From assembly GCF_014356525.2 (NCBI RefSeq), contig NC_052505.1, positions 9,488,171-9,552,170 on the forward strand: a stretch of DNA of 64,000 nt. The letters run 5' to 3'. The notes below the pieces were generated by a model that did no database searches, was not told the origin of the DNA, and saw only the letters and a list, made by a program, of their open reading frames with translations. How positions within the stretch are numbered: the stretch's first letter is position 1; each line of letters opens with the position of its first letter. A program made the position numbers and the translations under genes. Source of the DNA: Nilaparvata lugens (Eukaryota; Arthropoda; Insecta; Hemiptera; Delphacidae). Positions 44,481 to 56,271 of the stretch are shown here, piece by piece.

Positions 44481-45294
44481 TCGCAAACAACAATATTCAA
44501 GTAATCATTATAAATATAAGATCAAGAAGAGAAACGAGAAAGAAAAAATAAGAAGTAGAGGAGACGATGGAGAAAGTGCTAGATTATTTTAGATGAGTTT
44601 TAAATAGTATTGAACGGTGAAGTGTGAAAAATATTATATAGTATTAGAAGTATAATTAACTATTGGGAGTTGCAATAACGATAAAAGTAGTAAATTGAGA
44701 ACTGTAATAGTTTAGTGATGAATGTCTAAGATAACGTTAAATGAAACACAGCCCCTATATAAGCATATGAACAGACTACCCACCCCTCTGTTCTATCAAT
44801 AATTCTTCACACATTAGCTTCTATTGTTCAAGCTGTGGCAACAGTAGAAGATATCATTATATAGGAGATTACTATCTTTACCTATAGATTACATCCATAT
44901 CTATAACGTATGTTAATCATCCAATTTATTTGAAATTCAGCATTTCGAAAATTATTAATTATGGAAATAATTTTGGTAAGAGATGTAATAATTATTAGTA
45001 AGAATAGAGATAATGATTCTCTAAGTACCCTCTGGAGTATAGTAGTTGATGCATTGAACGTAGTTTTGGGAATTAATATCAAGATAAATTATTAATCAGT
45101 ATTAACAAATGTGGATCTCCTTAGTTTGAAATAATTGCCTCATATATAATCATAAATAGCAGTGGAAAGATTCATTTATAGAACAGAAAGCCAGCTCATG
45201 AAAAATGCCAAGGTATATCTACTGTGAAATGTATTAATACGAATTTCCTATTATTGTAGTGAAGGGCACCTTAGTCATCGAATCCTGAAATGAT
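44481..45294. other. AT-rich stretch, nothing supported
   Basis: No open frame of interest, and no LINE ORF2 remnant directly 3' of the ORF1 that ends at 45,295. Confidence 0.5.
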
Positions 45295-46008
45295 TTAATT
45301 TACCTTTATTTTTTGAAGGTCGGTCATCCTCTCGACTGTGTGGACCCTCTTGGATCCTCCCTCGCCGATAGAGATCTTGATCCTCCCGTCCGATGACCAG
45401 ACATTCCTATGCCCATGACGGTCGGCCGCAGCGTTGAGGATCTTGAGACGCTCCGCAGTCAGATCCTCGCGAATGGTGACGCCGGAACCCTTCAGCTTCC
45501 TCTTAGCGTCGAAGATCATCTTCCTGGTCCGGTAGCTGCAGAGTCGTACTATGATGGGTCGGTCCTTGGGTTTAGCTTGCCCTTGTTGAGGTGGTTGACG
45601 CCTTCCAACGCGATGCGAGCGGTTGACATCCGCCAGAGTCACGGGCACGTTCAGCTTCTTGTTGAAGACATCAAGCGCCAGCAGGTCCGTGTCTTCTTTG
45701 TCACTCTCCGGGATCCCAAAAATACGTATTGAATGTCGGCGCCCGTATTGCTCGAGGTCGTCGACCTTCAGGTGACAAGACACCTCTAGCTCACGAATTC
45801 TATCGTGCAGCTGTTTGTTCTCCTCCTTCAATGCCTGAAGTTCCTCAAAGATAGACTTCACTGCCATAGAAACAGCATGATGCACAGTTTCCTCGATTTG
45901 CTGTCGAATAATTTGGAGGGTCTCTTCAGACAGTGATCCAGAAATAGCTGGCCCTGGCTTCGGAGCATTGACCTCATTCCTCGGCGTGCCTCTGTTCGGT
46001 CGACCCAT
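45295..46008 (-). CDS. LINE ORF1 protein (coiled coil plus L1 ORF1p-like RNA-binding region), intact
   Basis: 237 codons from ATG (46,008) to TAA. Residues 1-25 are basic and Pro-rich. About 55-80 (EELQALKEENKQLHDRIREL) is a coiled coil likely to form trimers. 85-101 (LEQYGRRHSIRIFGIPE) starts an RRM-like region, with SHRVGRR at 131-137 and RPIIVRL at 150-156. The C-terminal part holds IREDLT at 179-184 and VWSSDGRIKI at 203-212. This order matches the ORF1 proteins of L1-like and many arthropod LINEs, which coat element RNA and act as nucleic-acid chaperones. Base composition is about 55% G+C by eye against below 40% in the ORF2 downstream, so it probably comes from another element. No partner ORF2 is adjacent. 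Being open with intact motifs, it is recent or maintained. Confidence 0.85.
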   Translation of the reverse strand: MGRPNRGTPRNEVNAPKPGPAISGSLSEETLQIIRQQIEETVHHAVSMAVKSIFEELQALKEENKQLHDRIRELEVSCHLKVDDLEQYGRRHSIRIFGIPESDKEDTDLLALDVFNKKLNVPVTLADVNRSHRVGRRQPPQQGQAKPKDRPIIVRLCSYRTRKMIFDAKRKLKGSGVTIREDLTAERLKILNAAADRHGHRNVWSSDGRIKISIGEGGSKRVHTVERMTDLQKIKVN

Positions 46009-46684
46009 CGTGTACCGTTAGGTGGATTTACACTTTTACAGGCGAGAAGGTAGACTGAAGAATTAGGAATGTTTTTTCAAGATAAATAAAAAGAGTGTGA
46101 GTTAATCAAAAATATAGTTTCACTTTTTGTGTAGTTGAGAAGTTGATATTGTGGTAATTATTCATATTGAATGAAAAAGACTAAGAAATTGTCAAAAAAC
46201 CACTGATTTATTGATATTAAGAAAGACCGGTTTCGGTTATTACACCATTGTCAATCTCTGATAAACTCTACAAGTAGCATACAAGTAGCGTACAAGTAGC
46301 ATTTTTTCGTAGTTAAGTCGACGGTTGAATTTTGGTTCGAAGGAGAGTCCACGCGTTCGTAATAAAGTCCACCGTAAGTAAGTCCACATGATACAGTAGG
46401 GGGTTTTCCCTGCATTCACATCCACGTGCGTCGTCCTTCCCCAATCATCACAGCGTTGCACCGGCCTGCATTCTGCAATGCATTTCGTTTCACGGATGCA
46501 CTTTTCCCTTACCAGGAATTAGCATACTGTTTGCTGCAGTCGGCTCACTACAAAGGGTGCAGCCGACAGGGAAACCACCCCTATATTAAAGAGAGCCTGA
46601 CAAAGCATTATTAGTCGAGTGAAGTTGCATATGCAATTGCCCCGCTTGCCCCACCGGTTCATGCTCGATTGTTTACCAACATAC
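46009..46684. other. Region upstream of ORF1; dispersed repeat motif near 46,220
   Basis: GACCGGTTTCGGTTATTACACCATTGTCAA near 46,226-46,255 resembles text at 59,522-59,550 and is widespread in insect repeats as I remember them. 46,300-46,620 is GC-richer, with plus (46,426-46,614) and minus (46,240-46,461) frames, neither recognised. It may include the 5' UTR/promoter of the ORF1-bearing element. Confidence 0.4.
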
Positions 46685-46960
46685 GGACTTCATTTCACTC
46701 TCTCTATTTCCTTCTAACTCACTCACTCTCTTTCTCACTCCTTCACTCTTTTTTCACTCCTCTCTTTATCACTCACCCTCTCTTTCTCTCTCGCTTTATC
46801 ACTCACCCACTCTAACTCTCTCTCACTCACACCTTCACTCATTTTTTTCTCTCTCACTCCCTAATTCTTTCTTTTCTTCCTCTCTCAAACCCTCTCGCTC
46901 TTTCTCTCTCTATCACTCTCTGTCTCTCTGTGTATCTCTATCTTTTTCTCTCTCTTATCC
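46685..46960 (+). repeat. Pyrimidine-rich (CT)n-type tract
   Basis: About 275 bp made of CTCTCT, CACTC and TTTCTCTC words; nearly no purine on this strand except A in CACTC. Confidence 0.95.
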
Positions 46961-47924
46961 AAACTACGTTACTGTATTTCCCTCTACTGCTCTCTCAGAG
47001 ATGCTTCAATAATTTTATCAGATTCTGTCATACCAACTCCATTTCATAAAAACCTCTTAAACTAACTGTATTCTACTGTAATATTCTATTCCATGTCAAA
47101 CAAACTGTATCACTCCCCGAAACACATGGTATGGAGAGAATGTAACACACTCTTGTTTGGTTGTGCTAATTTGAGACTCGTGGCGTACTGTAATAGAATG
47201 ATCCAGGCACACAAAATAGAAACAATTCAACGTTTCCACACTCCATGGTCCAGGTCAATAGGGCTCTGGTGAATATGGAATTAGCATTGAGGAAAACAAC
47301 AATTAATGTTGTTATTTCAGTGACCTGTCGTCTGACGTATGAGGATGCATAATTAAGTTATCACTCGGCTAACTCTTGGAATTTTACGCTGCAACAATAT
47401 TGTTTTCCTCATTCTGATAAGGTTCAACAAATAACATTCTCATACTGATCTGAGACGAAATAGTTCACAGCTCATGCTTTAAAAGTTACTTGTTCATTAT
47501 AAATTTGTATAAATAATCGTTATCAATGATGGATCTATTCAAATCATTATATCGTAATAAAAATGCTATAATCAGTGAGCTGATAGAATTCATTCTTTTT
47601 AACTCTCATGCATTCTGTAAAAACTAATTTCATCTTAATCTTATACTATTGAAATTATCCAGTACCTAATAAAAACTGTAAACTTAACTAGCCTGTAACT
47701 AACTGATTTTGATACTGAATCTGATGTACAGAATTAAAAAAATCTGGTGTGGCGCACTCACACAACTTTCCTTGCCGTTACGAAAATTGATCACCTGACG
47801 CCAGTGTTCTCGCGCATCTCAAGTCTACTCATAAACAAAGATCTAGCCAGCTGGTGACAGGACAATAACGCTGGAGACATACGAGGTCTGCTATCTCTTC
47901 ATAGTGAATCATTTGATAGAATCA
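46961..47924. other. AT-rich stretch, nothing supported
   Basis: No gene-like frame or bounded repeat found. Confidence 0.5.
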
Positions 47925-48421
47925 ACAGTTGCCAAGAGTTTGCAATAGGATAATCACATTTTCTCGAATTTCGAGCTTATTTTCAATTTTAGGTGAAAAT
48001 GTTACTGAACATTAATTGTAGAGATTTTTATGCTTAATTTTTTCCACTCAATTTTTTTTGTTTAAATTTTATCTGAAGCCTGATAATTGGGAATCTAAAA
48101 TCGAACTTTGCATAGATTGGGCGGAGCTCCTGAATTTTTACAGATATGAGAATTATAGCAGTTGATAGAGCTTATCAATGACTTTTCTAGGTATGAAATT
48201 GATCAAAATCGTTGGAGCCGTTTTCGAGAAAATCGCAAAAACCCTGTTTTTGACAACATTTTCTGCCATTTTAGCCGCCATCTTGAATTGCATTTGATCG
48301 AAATTGTTCGTGTCGGATCCTTATAGTGTAAGGACCTTGAGTTCCAAATTTCAAGTCATTCCGTTAATTGGGAGTTGAGATAACGTGTACACAAACACAC
48401 ACACACACACACACACACACA

Positions 48422-48454
<33 letters not shown>

Positions 48455-48625
48455 TACCAATACCCAAAAACCACTTTTTTGGACTCAGGGCATCTTGAAA
48501 CGTATAGAAATTTAGAAATTGGGGTACCTTAATTTTTTTCGGAAAGCAATACTTTCCTTACCTATGATAATAGGGCAAGGAAAGTAAAAAAAATAAACAG
48601 TTGCCGAAAATCTTACCACATTTTC
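47925..48625 (-). repeat. Abundant ~0.7-kb dispersed repeat with internal (AC)n
   Basis: I recognise this as a very common planthopper repeat from text such as GGCGGCTAAAATGG (read on the minus strand), TTGGGCGGAGCTCCTGAA and GGGCAAGGAAAGTAAAAA. An (AC)n microsatellite (48,391-48,450) sits at the same internal place as in the copies I remember. CAACAGTTGCC occurs near both ends in the same orientation (47,928 and 48,596). Non-coding; class unknown to me. Confidence 0.6.
48391..48450 (+). repeat. (AC)n microsatellite
   Basis: About 28 AC dinucleotides with one missing base. Confidence 0.95.
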
Positions 48626-48727
48626 TGGGATTCTGAATTTTATGTTGATGATAATGATGACGATTATGATGATGATGATGTATGTAACTTCGTTCAGTGG
48701 CATTTACCTCATATCAAAATAAAGCCC

Positions 48728-49161
48728 TTGTTAAAAAATGAATTTCAATGGTAAGCAGTAATAAGAAACCTGAAATCGTGATCATTCGCTATAAAGATCA
48801 ACTTGGCAGCAAGCGCTTCACCTCCAACAAATGTAGGTCAATGCTACCTGCACATGAGTTTAGAGTTTACATTTAATGGCTTTCATTCCTGTGAAATGAT
48901 ATTACTTAATATTGATGACGATAAATGAATAAGCAATGAGGTTCTGTGTTTGTGAAATGAACGAGCTTTTAACATTGATTGGAGTCAAACACTCCAGTAG
49001 AATTACCCAGGGAATTCCAGCCATTTCAAATTGGGGTCGAGCTTTGGAACACATCAACTCAAAACGATTTTGCCAAGGGGATTGTTATCAATGATTGAAA
49101 TTTGCGCTACCACTGTTCCACCAAAAATACAATAAAATATTCTCTCTATGATTTAATTGGA
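48728..49161 (+). repeat. 0.43-kb direct duplication, copy 1
   Basis: From TTGTTAAAAAATGAATTTCA to AAAATACAATAAA the sequence equals 49,919-50,350 apart from a few substitutions (for example ATATTACTT versus ATATCGCTT). No shared ORF is of interest. Confidence 0.95.
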
Positions 49162-49918
49162 ACCGAATTTAAATCACTATACAAACGTATTGGTATTGTA
49201 ACTATTTTTGCATTATTGTGAAGTTTGTAAGCGATTGTGAATGTTAATGGAACAATAATAGTTGTAAGGTACTATCGAAAATGGGAGGAAACCAATGAGT
49301 ATTTTCAATGCTTTCCATACATTACTAGGGGCCCGATCATACATATCATATTTAGGCCCGGTCACATGCCAAGATTGTTGAATGGACTTGGCTGTGGGGT
49401 GGACGTGTTTTCTGATGGCCCATTAAGTTTCAAGCGCACAATAACGATGCTTCTGAGAAGAGAGAATCAGAATAACTGAATTTATTATAAATAATCAGCA
49501 GCCATAATTTTTGCTAATATTTCTATCATTATAAAAATATCACTCTTTATACATTAATTTTTCTTTATTTGCACATTCAAACTCATTTTATTCTTACTTA
49601 CCCCTTCTTTTCAAAGTTTTTTGCTGGCAGTTATCATTATCACCCTCATCCTATCATTCATATGAGACTGCATGCTCTCTCATCATCTTTATTGATAACA
49701 CCTCTCCTTCATCACTACATATATTCATTTTCACCATCACTTCCACTATCAACTCTACTAAGGAATGTTTTAGAAGTAGTTTTCTAAGTAATATTTTCTT
49801 TTCTTTTAGTTTAGTTTTAGTATCTTTTTTTGTTTTGATTGAGCTGTATACTGTACTTATTGTTGTGTTATTAAATATGGAACATATTTGGGTCATTACC
49901 TGTTGTTTTCGATGTGAT
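49162..49918. other. Spacer between the two 0.43-kb duplicates
   Basis: AT-rich, with an 80-codon frame at 49,237-49,479 and a 107-codon minus-strand frame at 49,654-49,977 that runs into the duplicate. No motif in either. Confidence 0.5.
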
Positions 49919-50350
49919 ATTGTTAAAAAATGAATTTCAATGGTAAGCAGTAATAAGAAACCTGAAATCGTGATCATTCGCTATAAAGATCAACTTGGCA
50001 GCAAGCGCTTCACCTCCAACAAATGTAGGTCAATGCTACCTGCACATGAGTTTAGAGTTTACATTTAATGGCTTTCATTCCTGTGAAATGATATCGCTTA
50101 ATATTGATGACGATAAATGAATAAGCAATGAGGTTCTGTGTTTGTGAAATGAACGAGCTTTTAACATTGATTGGAGTCAAACACTCCAGTAGAATTACCC
50201 AGGGAATTCCAGCCATTTCAAATTGGGGTCGAGCTTTGAAACACATCAACTCAAAACGATTTTGCCAAGGGGATTGTTATCAATGATTGAAATTTGCGCT
50301 ACCACTGTTCCACCAAAAATACAATAAATTATTGTTTCTATGATGTAATT
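49919..50350 (+). repeat. 0.43-kb direct duplication, copy 2
   Basis: Near-identical to 48,728-49,161; period 1191 bp. It ends before ATGATGTAATTG, where the copies diverge. Confidence 0.95.
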
Positions 50351-51526
50351 GTAATAACAGAACAATATTATAGTATTGTAAGCTAATTCGAATACTGGTA
50401 GGAGAGAGAGGAACGTGTTGAAAAGTATAATTTAATTATAACAAAATAAAAATTTCCATAATACTCTATATCAAATTGAAAAGGAACAGAATATAAGAAC
50501 TTCACTGAGCCACATAGCTAAACATTCGAGTTTGGTTTTCAAGCAAAAGATATTTAGTGAGATATTTATTGGGTGGAATCAGGATGAAATAGTGTAATGG
50601 ACAACATTGTAATATAGTAATAGACACCAGCCACATAGCAACATATATGAATAGTTGGTAGTATTGTAGATAAGATTCAATCTTCAATGGCTTATAATCG
50701 ATAGCTTGATTAAAGACCAGATATAAAGACCAGACATAAGTCTCCAGGTAACGATCTTATAGATATAGAATCTTGCACACTCGATACAATTCTGAAGCGT
50801 TTCAAGGAACTTTCTACTGATTCAGACAGCCGATTGTGTGTTTATACATGCTACGCTAGGAAGCAATCAAAACCACTTCGCGCCAACAAAGCTATGAAAG
50901 GTGAAAGTTTAAATGCATGTAACAAGGAGACTCGTTAGATCATAAAAAATTTCTCTCGCTCAAACTGATGTCGGCTTCAAATTGACAATGCTGCAAAGAC
51001 TAGTCTGCAGTACAGGTCCGCGGTGCTACACCGATAATGAAAGCCTTTCAGCGGCTGGCATCCCTTATATGGCACTCGGTAGGTGCATACCAGTCATCAG
51101 CAATGTACATGCCAGTCTGCCTTCCAGCATGAGTTACATACTCCAATTCATTTCTTGTAACAGCTATCAAAACCTACTTGAAAAACCGCCTGCAGCACGA
51201 ACAATACCCAAAATTAAAGTCGGATACAGACGCCTACTATCAAAACAAAGCCGGACAATCAGACAGAACTGAGAGAGCTAAGTTCAATCAAACAAATACA
51301 GACAATGCTGAGACTGAACTGTGAGAGTTAAGTTCAATCAAACCAGAGCGAGTCACTGATATTATCTTTTAACAGCATATTGCCACAAACCTAATTATCA
51401 ATTGAATAATAATTTATCATCACCATCATCACATGACATTATGCCCGAAGAGATGTCCTATTGCTTGAACAAAAATTGCTTCAAAATTGTTCGTACCAAA
51501 TCATTGCACTGAAATAGATTATGTGA
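50351..51526. other. Mostly AT-rich; mildly GC-richer open frame at 50,982-51,272
   Basis: The 96-codon frame (MTMLQRLVCSTG...) has no domain I know. Just after it AGTTCAATCAAAC repeats at about 51,280 and 51,327. Confidence 0.4.
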
Positions 51527-51671
51527 CGGTTGCACAAAAGCCGGTTAAATTTTAACCGTGATCAATTCCACGAGAACCAATCAGAGAAGCCGTCTTTTCA
51601 AAAACGCCTTCCCTGATTGGTTCTCGTGAAATTAATAACGGTTAAAATGTAACCAGCTTTTGTGCAACCGG
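51527..51671. mobile_element. Palindromic MITE (CGGTTGCACAAAAGCCGGTT ends), copy 2
   Basis: The inverted arms are long and well kept: CGGTTGCACAAAAGCCGGTT... against ...AACCAGCTTTTGTGCAACCG, with AATTCCACGAGAACCAATCA / TGATTGGTTCTCGTGAAATT inside. Same family as 5353-5487. Confidence 0.9.
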
Positions 51672-54600
51672 TCCTGTGTGTATTCCACACACAGGCTTTG
51701 CCTTTGTGGAGAGTTTTCATGGAGTTTATTAAAAAATAATGTTGTATTTTCTGTAACTACGATATATTGCAGTTAGATTTAGTTATTACGATTAATTATT
51801 TAATTTCATTTGTAAGTTTTATTTATGATTATTTGTTTGCAGAAGATGTAACGTTGTTGTATGATTTGAATTTTTTGTACCCTGTTATCATGGATAATAA
51901 AAACCAATTTGATTTGATTTGATTTCTTATAGCATTTATAACATCTCATTCTGGAGACACTTCAACTCCTAAACCATATAATATGATTGTAATCGTAGGC
52001 CTATAAATTACCCACTCACATAAGGAATAACACTATTCGATTTGCACTGTAAAAATCGTCATAAATTCAGTTGTGTATAGGTAATAGGTAAGCGTTTACT
52101 AAACGGATATATTTTTGGCATACTAATTCTGTTAAAAATTTGATCAAGTATGGAATATAGCGATAAATGGCAGAAATCCAGAATATCTAAAATTTTATGA
52201 ATGATAATATTTTTTAATCATAGTAGAAAGATTAGAAACACTTTATTATAGTTCATCATTTCTCAAATATCAAATCTAGTGGCTCTCAGAGAATACTCTG
52301 AAACAATTTTCAAAACTGAAATTATTCGCAATATCTGTGGAAATTTATTTTTAAAAGATTAGCATGTCAGTAACAAGGTATTCCGACACGGAAGTATGCT
52401 ATTAAGGGGTGTATCAGGGAGTTATATTAGGGGGTATAAGAGCCAAACGCTTTCTGCAAGCTAGGTGTAGGTGTTCTTGAGGCGGGAGCAGCGCCTGTCG
52501 ACTATCAGTTATGCAACACGCACAACACTCTACTCCCTTTAGCCGGCTATTTAATTATAATATTAATATAATTCTGGCTCTACTCTGATACAGTTCAACT
52601 CGCGTGCTGGCTTACCAAGAGTGTTGGGTGGGGGGTAACCCCTAAACTCGGAACTTGAACTCAGTCGAACATCCGCGAAATGTTCCCCCTCCCACTACTA
52701 CAACATCAGAGTTCATAGTCACTTGTCGTAACAGCTTATCATGATCCTCGGCTTCCAATTTGATATCGTGCAAAAAATAGCGCGACAGGCTTGATTTCAA
52801 CCAAGCATTAGGGTACAAACAGAACGGTCAGGTCGATATCGGTCGTCAGATTCTGCTCGCTATCGACTATTCAGGCCTAATATGCCTTGTGTTGCACACA
52901 CATCGATTTTTGGATGTACGATTTTTAGCCGTCCTTATAAATGTTATTAGATTAGATAGATGATGTTGTCAAGTTCTGTTTAATATCAATAACATAAATA
53001 ACTCCAAATGTTTTATCATTGCCCAACTGTTTAGTGGCACCGATCTTCACCGCGACTTATTGGTTCTGTTCGCACTTTGAAGCAGTGGCTTCATTATACA
53101 TGGTAAACAATCTGAGTTCAATAAGTTTCTACCTCTATGCCTGAGCTTGTCTGTTTCAAAAACAAGAACAGTACTGGCGACCTTTTTGAAAGCAAATTTT
53201 AGAATTGTATATGAGTTTATCGTATTCCACCAATAAACTTTCTGCTCCATATGATCTCGGGAAGCTGCTAGTAGGCTGCTAGTAGGCTATATTTGTTGAG
53301 TCTGTATTGTTAAATAACTCGTTTTTTTCTACATGGCTACTGGATAGTTTTATTATAATATGAATACACTGGTACCTATATCGGAGAGAATAAAAGGGTA
53401 CTAGTGACTCAATCACTTCTTTACAATCAAAAATCTATTCACTTTCAAGTCATCACTTCCATCCATTATGCTGGAACAAACCACGATCAATAAGAAGAAA
53501 ATATTGTATTTTTTTGGGGAATTATTAGAATCCTATTATATATATGAACTAAAATATCATTTCGAAGATTGAGAATAAGCCTGAAAGAATTCAGTCTCTT
53601 ATTTTCCATTAAATCGTTTTTGGATTCACATCCAATCGTAAAAAACTTGATAGGTGTGGTTCTTGAAAAAAGAGTTAGGGGAGGTTAACTGATAAGCTCT
53701 TCTACTGAAACATGTACCAAAAAGCTCCATTCATTCGCTTGTACACCAAATTACTTGTACATTGTCTCATATTTTACAAGTATTGCATTGCATAATCAAT
53801 ATTCATGTTATATATTTTGTACACTAAGAGGTCTACCAGAAGAGTAACCCTATTGCATTCTGAAGAATGAATTTGTGTGGGTGTACTGTACGTCCTGTTA
53901 CTCGAATTTGGAGCGTGAAATACGTAGTTCACGGCAGGATAGGTAATTTACGATTGGGTTTTAGTGTGTGTTTGGGCTTAAATGCGGAGGTGACTGGGAA
54001 CGGTACGGCTTTACTAATAACAAGGTGTTGTCTTTTTTATTGATTCCCGTAATCTGGACTAGCGCCAAAATACATTTTACACCGCACTTCGCCCTGCACT
54101 TTAGTGGTGAACGTTGGCAGAGCTAAAGGGGATGGTTCAGGGGAGAACAGAATGGCGAAAATATCTGGCCCACAGCTAATTTATTACCTGAAGTTATCGG
54201 CGGACACTTAACCCACTGCAATGGTTAGCCGGCTACTTTTCGTTCTAGTACTAATTTTTCACAATGGACTGGCTCTGTCTTATTGGGTTCTCATAATCGA
54301 TGTAATGTGGTTGGAACCCAGTCGGTAGCTGCAGGCCGAAGGTGATTTGCTGTGGAAAATTTGATGGCGCGTATAATAAGTCACAACGACCACGATATTT
54401 AACGACCACCAGCAATATTTATTATCCTCTGAGAGTAATGAGCTGACATAAAGCGTGCTGATATACGGAAATATCACAAGCATGAGATATATATCCAGTG
54501 TACAGTCTCGCCCATTAAATGCAATCAGCCTAGAACTAGTCAGTATTAGAGAATAATTGAAAAATGAATAGTTCTATGCTCAATAGGAATATAAGATTTT

Positions 54601-54865
54601 TGTTAACAAGGCCAGAAGAGAAAACAAAGACTGTTAACTGGAGCAAGTTGGAAGGATGTACATTATTTTCACCAGTCTTGAAAGACACTGTGGTGATAAG
54701 GAAGCAGGATGATAACAAGGAGTACAACAAGGAAGGTGATACTGTAGTTAGCGAAGTATTGTTTGTTTGTACAAGCATAACTATTAACTCATTGTTCAAC
54801 AAATTGATTGTTCAACGAAACTGAACATTAATCCCATTGTATCAGAATATTGAATCATTGTATAT
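51672..54865. other. 3.2 kb without a recognisable gene; GC-richer patch at 52,440-52,760
   Basis: The patch (GGCGGGAGCAGCGCCTGTCG; GGTGGGGGGTAACCCC) opens no long frame and may be untranslated or promoter DNA. Frames at 53,047-53,250 (minus) and 54,564-54,824 (plus, 86 codons, Lys/Thr/Val-rich) have no motif. Confidence 0.45.
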
Positions 54866-55260
54866 TGTCGTCTCTTGTTACAGGGGTAGGCATTAATACC
54901 AGTTCCGCCTTCAAACACTCTCCCACCTTTTTCTTGGCCTGCCAATACTTCTCCACCCTTCTGGCTTGTAAGCAATGACAGATTTGAGGATTCTTCCGTT
55001 TTCCATTCTCTCAACATGTTCTCTCCACTGTTGTCAATTCTCGTCAACTCGTTGAGGTATAGTGAACACATTGACCTCTCTACGGATATCAATATTATAA
55101 AGCCTGTCCTCTATGGTGCACTCCACTCCCTCCTCTTTGGTACCCAGGTTTCAGACCCATTAAAAAGTGTAGGGACGGCCATTACTTTATAAAATTTGAG
55201 CTTCGTATCTTTTCGGTCTTTATTTTTCAGAGTTCTGTTGATAGTACCGCATATATACTA
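54866..55260 (-). pseudogene. C-terminal fragment of an RTE-like LINE ORF2 protein
   Basis: Read on the minus strand from about 55,257, frames interrupted by shifts give TLKNKDRKDTKLKFYKVMA, GSETWVPKRR, then QWREHVERMENGRILKS and YKPEGWRSIGRPRKRW, followed by a short GTG...CNKRR ending. GSETW and YKPEG.R.IGRPRKRW are marks of the last domain of RTE-like LINEs. At least two frameshifts and early stops make it dead. It belongs to the same family as the fragment at 19,138-19,360. The frame 54,796-55,092 is a partial reading of it. Confidence 0.7.
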
Positions 55261-55479
55261 GAATATGTTTATTTTTGTATTCAAGCATTATATATTGTTA
55301 CATTGTATTTGTAACATCCAACATTGTATCAAATTAATGTATCAGAATAACCACTGATGGATATGGATGATATTCATACTTGATGAGAAACAACGTTTGT
55401 AGGATTGTAATCAATATGAAAAAACTAAATTTAACCAATTTTGATTTCAAAACTCTCATTCTAAATTCAACTTTATAGT

Positions 55480-55680
55480 ATCTCTCCCGCTCTCTCTCTC
55501 TCTCTCCCGCTCACACACACTCTCTCTCTTTCACACATACTCCCACTCTCTCTATCTCTCTTCATTTTAATAAAGGCAGCTAATCAATCAATCAATCAAT
55601 CTCTTCCTCTCTCAAAAGTATTTCTCTTTCTCTTTCTCTCTATCCCCACTCTTGCTCTCTCTCACTCCCTCTTGAAGACG
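55480..55680 (+). repeat. Pyrimidine-rich tract with (TCAA)n
   Basis: CTCTCT/CACACA words on either side of a short AATCAATCAATCAATC run (about 55,583-55,600). Confidence 0.95.
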
Positions 55681-55998
55681 GTGAGTACAATATAGAAAAA
55701 GGAAAACTGAGACTTTCATTCATGGTTAGCGTGTTCCGGGAATCCATATAGACCTAACAGCAGCACTACGAAAGTTAGTTACGTCGTCAGTCATAGTAGT
55801 CGTGCAATGGAACTCCGAGAAGTGGAAGCAAAGTGATAGTGGCACCCACTCTGCAATCGATATAGGCCTACTCACTCCTACTTTACTTCTAGGATATGTG
55901 TGGGTGGGAGTGAGTAGTAAACACCATTTCAATGTGTGGATGGAAGTGAGAGGCAAACACCATTCAATATAGAAGAGTGTTGACAGCTGCACTATCAG

Positions 55999-56271
55999 GG
56001 GCCCTCTTCTCCAGAGGAGGAGGTTGAGGATGAGGAGGAGGAGGAGGAGGAGGAGGCATCCGATGTGAAATTAGGCCGGCAAGTTCGTCACTCTCTCAAG
56101 ATAGACAGGCCAACACCGTCAGGCCTCCTGTGCCTCAGCCCTGCCTTTGGCCAGTCAAATGCTGATGAGAGAATCCCACGTGCCTATTATGGCAATTGTA
56201 CAGTTCCTGTGTTTGTTGCAAACGGCAAAACGAGCGCCCTGACGTCAGAGGTCGACCTAAGGTTAAACTAA
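55999..56271 (+). CDS. Candidate exon of an acidic protein, unrecognised
   Basis: The frame is open from just after a TGA at 55,981 to TAA at 56,269-56,271. Starting after a possible splice acceptor (CACTATCAG, ending 55,998) gives 90 residues: GPSSP, a Glu/Asp run (EEEVEDEEEEEEEE), then ASDVKLGRQVRH, SLKIDRPTPSG and a hydrophobic-polar tail to DLRLN. The downstream two thirds are complex sequence with mixed codons and G+C above the flanks. That is why I prefer coding to chance. The Glu run is a (GAG)n microsatellite. Nothing like it is known to me, and neighbouring exons were not found. Confidence 0.35.
   Translation, partial: GPSSPEEEVEDEEEEEEEEASDVKLGRQVRHSLKIDRPTPSGLLCLSPAFGQSNADERIPRAYYGNCTVPVFVANGKTSALTSEVDLRLN

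Noticed and set aside
44129..44500. ORFs of about 100 codons rich in Glu/Arg/Lys or Ser/Leu/Phe
   Set aside because: They are by-products of the GAA-type purine tract on both strands.
40362..46008. One single LINE with ORF1 and ORF2 separated by 2 kb
   Set aside because: Same strand and order, but base composition differs strongly and the spacer is filled with unrelated simple repeats. Not excluded, only unsupported.
46685..46960. Telomere-like or centromere-like array
   Set aside because: The sequence is irregular CT-rich simple sequence without TTAGG or a fixed period.
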